A stretch of DNA of 64,000 nucleotides from Gremmenia infestans (lineage: Eukaryota; Ascomycota; Leotiomycetes; Helotiales; Hamatocanthoscyphaceae). The DNA lies in contig JAFEVB010000007.1 of the NCBI GenBank assembly GCA_032629725.1, forward strand, positions 1,860,001 through 1,924,000, read 5' to 3'. The translations under genes were made by a program, and so were the position numbers. This document shows positions 56,211 to 64,000 of this stretch, piece by piece. Within the stretch, counting starts at the first letter, position 1. Each line of letters starts with the position of its first letter. The notes under the pieces were generated by a model. That model was not told the origin of the DNA, made no database searches, and was given only the letters and a program-made list of their open reading frames with translations.

Positions 56211-59200
56211 TCAGTAGAGATATGCGAGGAGAATAGTGCGCGCTGGAAAAGAGGCAGTGACTTCCATATAAGGACGGTTCATATAAGGAAGCTTCCTCAC
56301 TGTAAGAACTTTAGACGCAAGATCCTGGGCGAGGTCGTTGGTCTTATTAGCGCTCTGGATAGGGGGTGAAAACTCCAAGCCGCTGAATTGGTATTTGTGC
56401 TCTAAAGCAAATAAAACGAACTCTTTTTTGGATATACTCGAGGCACGCTCTCTCCCTAACTCCTGGATTGTTTTAAGGCCTTCTCCACAAAAAAAGAAAC
56501 CCCGTCCTCCTACTCCTCTCTCGCAAAGAGGCCCATGTCTCCCACAGGCAGCCGCAACATCAAGTGCACTAAGCCCCTTCTTATTTTCCTTTCGAGGATC
56601 TACCCCTCGCGCAACCAACTCCTTGAACAAAACCACACCATCAGGCTCAGTCGTTTCCCTCTCACCCTCCTCTTCATCTTCCTCTCTTCCCGCGACAGCA
56701 TGTAGCAGCGTATCCCCATCATGGTTCACCGCAAATACGTCATGCCCATCGAACATTTTCTGAATGTCTTCCTCGGCAGGTGCTTTGATGGTTTGCATAT
56801 CGCAGCGGTGTTTGATCTTCCTGACATACGGAAACAGAGGCGTGTCCCCATTGTCATCGCGGCCATTGCGCTCACAACCGCCGTCGATGAAACGTTGGTT
56901 CAGATTGCTAAATTCCGTGAGATAGTATGTCTTATCGCCGGTCTGATAGGCATATTCGTCATACTAGGGCCCCTTATTAGGACTGGATTGTATCAATAAC
57001 GGGGAGAGCAAGTGCAACGCCGTTTTGCCATTTGGGCCTCTGTTCAGAGGATCTGCACCCGCAGACAACAACTCGTTGGCCAATTTCAGACCTGTTTTCC
57101 AATTAAGTTGGCTCAGAGCGTAACAGAGCGGACCGATCCCTGCGTTATTGGTAGCAAGAACTGAGGCGCCTTTGGCTCACAGTAAGGTGACTGTCTTCTC
57201 AAGCCCATATTCAGCCGCGAGGTGAAGAGCTGTTGAACCAGCGTTGTCTTTGGCGTGGATGTTGGCGCCACCGAGAATCACATCGCGTGGCGTGGACTCA
57301 TTTTCTGTCCCGCGATAGAAGTTCCCAACCGGGGAGCATGCCGAGAGTAGCGGAGTACGTCCTTTGATATCTTGTATTTCAAGATCAGTCCCATATTTGA
57401 TGATGGGTTGAATGACGCCGTGACTTTGAGCGATAAGATGTAAAACGGTAGTCTCACCGTCAAGAAGCTTCAGGAGTGGGTTCGCTCCACGTTGGAGGAG
57501 CAGGTCCATGATTACCTCCCGGGCATTGGGTTTAGTCTGGCTCCTGCTCAGTGAAAATGGCTCCTTGATAGCGGCACTTACAAGTGGAGCTTCTACTAAC
57601 GGCCGCCCCCGTGAACTATTTGGGCGGTATGAAGCATTGACATCTGCCCCAGCATCAATGACTGCGTTTGTAGCTTCAATATCTCCCCTTTCGATGGCTG
57701 TAAATATTGCGGGCGCTTCGCCGAGGTTCACATCAGCACCGGCATCCAGAAGCCTTTTGATTATCTTGCAGCCTCGTTCGGATTCCAGAGCCGCGATGAG
57801 AGGAGTCTGTCCGTTTTTTGGAGATAAGGCGTTTATGTTTGCTCCGTGCTTCAGCACCACATCGAGGGTTTCATCTCGCCAGAAACCAGGCGTTGAAGAT
57901 CTGGAGTTTATTCCGTTGAGTGCACATTGCAGAACTGTATTCCCATCTCCATCAGTAGCTTCCAGGTCTGCTCCAGCTTCGCAAAGTTTTTCAAGAGCTA
58001 CGCTGTTCCACGATTCCATGCCCAAGGCAAGGATATGTGCAGCTGCATATGAGGGAACGGGTTGTCCCGTCGACCTACACCCTTCATCGTCTACTTCTTG
58101 GTAAGAAGCACTTACGTTGACGCCTAGCGCGATCAATGATTCAACCATCTGGATATTTGACAGTTCCCTGCTTGCTGCAACATGGAGTAGAGGAGGAGAG
58201 AAAATATTGAGGTCTTTGACGTGAGATGCCACAATCTTCAACATTGAGTTCAAACCCCAATGGGCAATAGTGTGCACGGGTGTCAGCTGTTCAGGCCCCA
58301 GAGCTGTCGGACGTACACCGGTCCTCAGGAGCCCGTCCAGGAGAGAGTCGCTTTTCAGGTAAATTGCCGTCTGAAGCAAAGTATAGGGATCCGTGGTTTC
58401 AATGTCGATATTCTGAATCAATGCTTCTGCGCTCTGCGTTCGTATTGAAGACCATTGGCCTGCCAAAGACTTTGGCACAATCGCCAGGGCGGAACTCAAC
58501 GTTACTGCCAAGTCTTCGAAATCGTGCAACAATGCGACATCATATGCAGTCCGGCCAGATTCGTTCAGAATATCGGGTTTCGCTCCGGCTGACAAGAGTA
58601 AATCAACAACATCTTGTATCATACAAGCTTCAGCCTCCTGAGAGATGATCATCTCCGATTTCCACTGAATTTCATGAAACTGGCTGTCATGTCTCTTGTT
58701 CATGAAAGAAACTAACCTTTTTAGACCCTCGGGAAAATTCCGGTACCCCCCCCCCAGTCGAGGGGCTTTAGTGTCGCTCTGGTCTTTGAGATGTCGACTT
58801 GAGACTCTGCAGCGACATGCAACGCGGTCATACCGTATTTGTCTCCAGCATTGGGATCTGCGCCGCCGTTCATCAGATAGTAGACCGATTCCGAGTTTCC
58901 GGAAGATGTAGCGTAATGCAAAGCAGTTCGACCTCTTTCGTCTTTGTGGTTCACATCCCACGAATTTTCTTCGTACAATTTGCAGAGGAGCGCCACGACA
59001 TTCCTCTGTGCAGCTCCAGCTGCAAAATGTAGAGGGGTGCGGCCATCATTCGCTTGAGCATGCAAGTCTGCTCCAGCTTGAAAAAGTATCCACGTACTGG
59101 AATCTGATGCCGAAGCAGCACAATGAATGGCCATAATCCCTTGGTTGTCTCGTGCATTTATATCGATATGAAGCTCTTGTTGCAAAAGAAAGCTGATCCT

Positions 59201-62200
59201 GTCAGGAATATCCCATGCTGAATCATAGTCATTAGGATTGCTCAATGCAGCGACCTTATGCAACGCAGTTTGTCCATGATAATTAGAGACATTGGCTACT
59301 CCCCCTAGTTTGAGAATTTCCTCTACTTTAATTTTGAGGCTTATAAACCAGCCGTTCGACGTTATGGCGTCATGGAAAGGGGTATTGCCATCTATATCAA
59401 CACTGTTAATATCAGCTCCTGCTTTGATTAAAGCGCCCATAATTCCTGAAGTCTTCTGGCGGTCCTTTGGGCCATGGTCATGGTTTGCCATCTGAACTGC
59501 TGCAACTATATGAAGAGCTGTCTGATTGTCAGATCTTTAAAGTGAGGCAGCTTACAACTAAACCTACAGAATTTTCCCTGGAAATCTCTAGCCGCCGCAC
59601 TGGCTCCATATTCAAGTAGTCCAAGCATGAAACGTGCATCTGCGTGTTCGCAAGCAGCAAGCAGCACTGTTCTACCCACTCTGTTTTTGGATTCAAGATC
59701 TAAACCATTCTTTACCAATAAAGGAATTACCTCTTTTTTAAGCTCCGGCCAACCTTCGAAACGCATATTATACAAGCAGGTTTTACCTTGATTGTTGCTG
59801 ATTGTAGGATCCGCAAACTTTAACCATTCTTGGTAATGCGATAGTTTAAAATACCGTGATGCGCAAATGTGATGAAGTGCGGTATTGCCTTCCGAATCTT
59901 GCAGGTTAGGATCTGCACCATTCTCAATAAACTCATTGATTTGAAGAACAGATTGCGATTTGGCAGCCGCGATGAGAGGAGTTGCAAGGTCGCTTTCTCG
60001 ACGCGCATTGATGTCCCCTCCCCACTTCACAAGCATGGGAACCACTCTGGGACTCTGGTTCCACTTTTGGTGTAGATGAAGTGGGGTATTCCCCGCATAA
60101 TCAGTCACTCGTGGCTGAGCTCCATGCCGCAAAAGAAGTTCCAGAAATCTTTCCGTTCGATCCGAGTCTCTGCGGCCATAACCGAGCTGTTCTGTCCATG
60201 AAAACAACACGGTCCGACCCTCGAAATCCTTCGCCTCCATATCCGCCCCAGCTGCAAGCAATAATCTCGCTGTCTTGGCCCAATCTTCGACGCCTCTGTG
60301 GAAGCCAGTATAATTATACATTGTCCGTTTAATAGCTGCCCATCCATGAAGCGGGGTATATCCAAGAGTGTTGACCACATTTCTCAAACTTCCAGGCTGC
60401 CTTGTCGCCCTGGACAAGTCATCCGATCTTGAAGAGACATCAGCACCATGATGAAGCAAGGTTCGCACTGTCGCGGGGTCTTTGATACAAGAAGCCACAT
60501 ACAGAGCTGTTTCCCCATGCACATCTTTTTTGTCGATGTTTGCTAATATTTCCGGATGTTGAAGTAGGATCCCGAGAAGCTTCGCTTGTCCTGTAGCTGC
60601 AGCCCATTGCGGAAGAATCAGATTTAGACTGTCGATCCTCGATTCTTCCGTTAATGTCAATTTAGTCAGCATCAGACAGACGGCCTCTTCATTGCCTAGC
60701 TCACATGCGTACTGCACAGGCGTTTTCCCTAGCGTAGAATCTTGAGAAGACTGGTCCTCGTGGTCCTCTGCGGATTGGGGTGACATTGGATCTGCTCCGG
60801 CATCTAGCAGGCACTGTAGAGCCTCAACATGATTGCCCTTGGCTGCGTGGTGTATGGGCTCCAGGCCATCGAAGTCGCAAATGGTATAAAGGGCGCCGGA
60901 TCTCAGTAAGATTTCCAGCACTTTCACATTTCCATGCATAGCAGCATAGGCAGCCGCTGTCCGTTTATATGAATCAATAAGATCCTTTGCTTCTATATCC
61001 TCTTGTAGAATTTTCTGAACATAGTCAGTCATGCCGGCTTGAGCAGCTATGTGAAGTGGATAGAGTCCATCGGGTACGTCTTCATTTCTGTTCGAAAACA
61101 AAAAGTCTTTCCAGCTTTCGAAATTGTGACTGTCATATTGAAAAAAATCGTCAAGCTCGATTTCAAGAGCCGAATCAAGATAATTGTCCAATTTTCCGGC
61201 ATGATAAAGCAAGTTCTGTGACGCATATTGAAGGAAGTGGGACTGAACCATCATACGCCTCTGCTCCTCACGTCTGTGTGAATGAGCCGTCGTTGGGCGT
61301 TCCTCGGTGGACCAGGTTGCAAAAGATCCGGACGAGAGATATCGAAGGCAAGAGATGGCTAAAGACCGATGTATGCTCATTGGTTCAAAAACGGGAAACA
61401 TTACTTCAGAGTCAGTGCTTCCATCCCCACAAATCCGGTTTCTGTCGAGCAGAAACTCAGTGAAAGAATGGTGGATAACTTGCACTGTTTCGTCGTCCAA
61501 AATCTCCACCAAGGGACCACACGAGGTGCGAATCATCAGTTTCGCATCCTGGGAGTCCTTGAGCCCGCCACGATCGTCTTGAGAGTTTACCAAGGCGGCA
61601 ATCTCTGTGAGCCGAAGCGGGCGCGATGCATGAGTGACCCACGAAAGCATATGGGTCTGAAATTCTATGCTGGATCCAGATCGTAGACGCTGCTCATGCA
61701 GAATATTGACATACATGTCTTCAAGAGAACTGGGAAGATGCAGTAGATGCGTGCGCACTGGACCTGATTGCTGAAGGATTTCATCGAGCATGAGTCTAGC
61801 ATAAAGAAATAACCCGTGACTTTTTTGTCAAGAGCTTGCTTAATTGCCAACTGATCAGCCTCTCTCAAAACCTTTTCTTGCTGAATAGCCAAACGATGAT
61901 CAATGTATTTGTCAATATCTTCAGCAACTACTCGTCCTGTGAGGCGTAGATCCGTTATGCTGGGTCCTTTCAATACAGCCTGCAAGTGAGGTAATGGACG
62001 ACTAGTGATGATCAGTTTAGTCGAGTCCGGTCGCATTTGTCCCAACGCCAGTAGACGTTGGCGGAAGTCGTCTTCCTCGACTGCTAGCTCATCCAGGGCA
62101 TCAAGCAGGATATAGACCCTGGGAACTGTCCAGAATGCAAAAAGCAGAACTCTCTAGAGCTCGTGGAAAGGGACACTGCCTACGAGAGGATGCTGCTCAA

Positions 62201-62768
62201 TGAGGCTTTTCAGTATCCCTTGGAGGGATATGCTATGATCCAGAAGTTGATACAAGCAATCTCGAACCAGATTCTGAGGCTCACTATTTGATTTGATAAT
62301 GCGCCGGGAAAAGAAAAATAGAACGGGTGTAGCCTCGTTCTTCAGGGCCTGGATAATATTGGCAGCGACAACCGATTTGCCGCTGCCAGGGATTCCTTGA
62401 ACCCATAAGGAGCCGATCGTACCATCGTGCCAATTTTTAAACTGATCTGTCTCAAAAAGCCAATCCCCAGTGCCTGCAACATGCGCGTTGAGATGTTTTC
62501 GATATTCGCTGCCCTCAGATTCAAAGTCCGTTGGAGACAACCATGTGCGAATTTTCTCGAGGTCCTCTAGAGTCACTGGAAAATTTAGTTCTGGCTGTAA
62601 TTAGAGCAGCAAAAGGCGTCTATCTTGAGGGATGGTGTCCTCGTCTTGCTCTGATCTACTATCTTCTGCATACAGTCAGTTGCTGGAGGATGCGTTCGGA
62701 TGGCGGTGAAGCTCACCATGCCTCTCGACAAGTACGAAGTCATCGTTGTCTAAATGTGCCATCGACAT
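56211..62768 (-). pseudogene. NACHT-ankyrin NLR, broken by three in-frame stops and two frameshifts
   Basis: The minus strand from ATG 62768 encodes a STAND receptor of about 2150 codons. Exons run 62768-62717, 62590-59568 and from 59517 on (introns 126 and 50 nt). A short N-terminus leads to the P-loop GIPGSGKS, Walker B (VYILLDALDEL) and IITSRP. A winged-helix segment (DMYVNILHEQRL) and then more than 20 ankyrin repeats follow. Breaks: TAG at 62156-62154 just before Walker B, where relatives have a tryptophan; a one-base loss in a G run near 61813; a frame change at a 10-G tract (58746-58755); TGA at 57179-57177; and TAG at 56966-56964. Frames remain long and domain-like between breaks, so decay is recent. 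Assembly error could explain the homopolymer shifts but not the stops. Confidence 0.75.
58746..58755. repeat. Ten-base G/C homopolymer at a frame break
   Basis: Ten consecutive C on the plus strand (G on the coding strand) lie where the ankyrin reading frame changes. Eight or eleven would join the two frames. Confidence 0.9.
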
Positions 62769-64000
62769 GGCTGATAGTGTTACAAAGAACGATGTATATG
62801 AAAAATGTTAACGGAAGTCGTCTTCATGAACATCGTGATGGCACTAGCTCCCTGTTGCCTAAAGGCGCCGCAGTGGAGCTACTCTTTACGATCGGGGAAA
62901 GCTCAGTGGATCTAAACACATCACGAGTCAAATACGTTGCTACATACAGGTACTTGAAACTTCAAAGCTCGGAGGATATCATTGCATTTCAATTATTCCA
63001 ATCGACCATAAGATTAAAATAATGATTGATGTAGCAGAGTGTTTGTTATCACGTGACAACTCAAATCAACCCAACCTTCAAGCCATCGAATACTGACCAG
63101 ACTTGAGTTCATACAATACCTTTAGACATGAATAACAATTTACTTTTTGTAAGGCGTATTCGTAATAACAATGGCTGAGTTCCACGGTCTGACATGTAGG
63201 TTTTGATCACTGTAAATTTAGTGTATGACTACGCTAAAGACAGGCATTAGAAGCCTCTGATGCGACATTGAACCACTTCGATACCCAAAGCTATATAATT
63301 TGTTTTCAACTCCAATAGTGTTTTGTGGCCTTTCCACAGAAAGCCTAATGCTCGTTATGCTAAATAGAAAAAAGCGCCACTCACTTTGAATGTGCCACAC
63401 CGCCTGGCATATTATAAGTCAGTGTCACTTGTTCCTATCTATCGCGAGATTCCATTAAGTAGCCGGGAATCTTTATCAATAAAGTAGTAATACAGTGTAG
63501 GTGTTTATTATATAGCTAATGCTTAGGTGAACAAGATTCTCTTGAAATGTTTCCATGGCAATAAATTAGAACAATGCGAATCCCATGTCAGATTATCCCA
63601 CCATACCGTCCTTTATCAAAAGTCAAACTACTCAGTGCCGTGAATCACGTCTCCACACTTCCCACCCGCTAATATATCACTTCTTTCGATAGGCTTATAC
63701 AAAGCCCAAGGAATCAATATAAAATCGGTTATTTACTAAATCCATATTGTTTTAAATTTTAATTACTCGATCCATATTGTTTAATGCTCTTATTACTCGA
63801 TCCATACACTTTTCAGTTTCTACTAGTAGCTTGCTCTATTATACTTAGAAATAGCGCTAGCATAATGCTATACTATTATCTACTAGTAATAAAGTCCTAG
63901 ATATAAAATTAAAAAGGGTAATAATAAGCTAGAAGTATTAGAACATATATATTATATATATATCATATATATCACGTGATCCTATCTATACATATAGTTT
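62769..64000. other. Intergenic, increasingly AT-rich right edge
   Basis: Upstream region of the NLR pseudogene, then AT-rich sequence with a 30-bp tandem repeat (63732-63820) and a TA-rich palindromic end (63945-63975). No gene was recognised. Confidence 0.5.
63732..63820. repeat. Three tandem copies of a 30-bp unit
   Basis: The core TTACTCGATCCATA recurs with exact 30-bp spacing at about 63733 (variant TTACTAAATCCATA), 63763 and 63793. The first two copies share more of the unit (CCATATTGTTT). Confidence 0.85.

Overview
The window reads as nuclear DNA of a filamentous ascomycete (Pezizomycotina). Genes are interrupted by short GT..AG introns, mostly 47-110 nt with CTAAT/CTAAC-like branch sites. 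Fungus-restricted families recur: the GtaA-type glutaminase, DUF1776, DUF3632, DUF7907, Zn2Cys6 regulators and NACHT-ankyrin STAND receptors. A Leotiomycetes-like source is my inference only. All gene models were spliced by hand from both strands, and the phases of every joined intron were checked for consistency.

Layout. 1-0.8 kb: partial SAP-like protein (-). 2.5-3.9: Wss1 DNA-protein crosslink protease (+). 5.8-7.4: DUF1776 membrane-anchored short-chain reductase-like protein (+). 8.3-9.1: CPSF30/Yth1 (-). 12.4-13.7: GH18 chitinase (+). 15.7-17.0: GH64 beta-1,3-glucanase (+). 17.9-20.3: secreted glutaminase GtaA (-). 21.8-22.5: non-autonomous TA-flanked DNA transposon. 22.8-24.1: DUF3632-like protein (-). 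24.6-25.9: thioredoxin reductase (-). 26.5-28.0: sorting nexin Snx4/Atg24 (-). 28.5: intron-containing tRNA-Pro. 29.3-31.3: polytopic membrane protein (+). 32.2-33.4: DUF2306 membrane protein (+). 33.9-36.9: secreted S41 protease (-).

38.0-42.3: intact NACHT-ankyrin NLR carrying a zinc-finger insertion (+). 42.6-43.0: small secreted cysteine-rich protein with an in-frame TGA (-). 43.7-45.4 and 46.1-47.3: divergent transcription-factor pair. 47.65-48.7: NAD(P)-dependent reductase (+). 49.7-50.8: HSL-type alpha/beta hydrolase (+). 51.25-52.3: MYND protein (+). 52.7-53.3: DUF7907 secreted protein (-). 54.3-55.0: decayed coding relic. 55.2-55.7: RNase III-like protein lacking key acidic residues (+). 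56.2-62.8: large NACHT-ankyrin NLR pseudogene (-). 62.8-64.0: AT-rich DNA with a 30-bp tandem repeat.

How the parts work together. The left half is mostly housekeeping (DNA repair, mRNA 3' processing, redox, endosome sorting) with a small wall- and nitrogen-scavenging group (chitinase, glucanase, glutaminase). The right half is accessory: two STAND immune-type receptors, one intact and one broken, flank a small metabolic group (two regulators, reductase, hydrolase) and small secreted proteins. The most unusual signals are a 40-codon stop-free extension upstream of the thioredoxin reductase ATG that reads like a mitochondrial presequence with a CTG in start context; the zinc-finger insertion inside the NACHT module of the intact NLR; the multiply broken second NLR; the in-frame TGA of the small secreted protein; and the RNase III relative lacking acidic residues.
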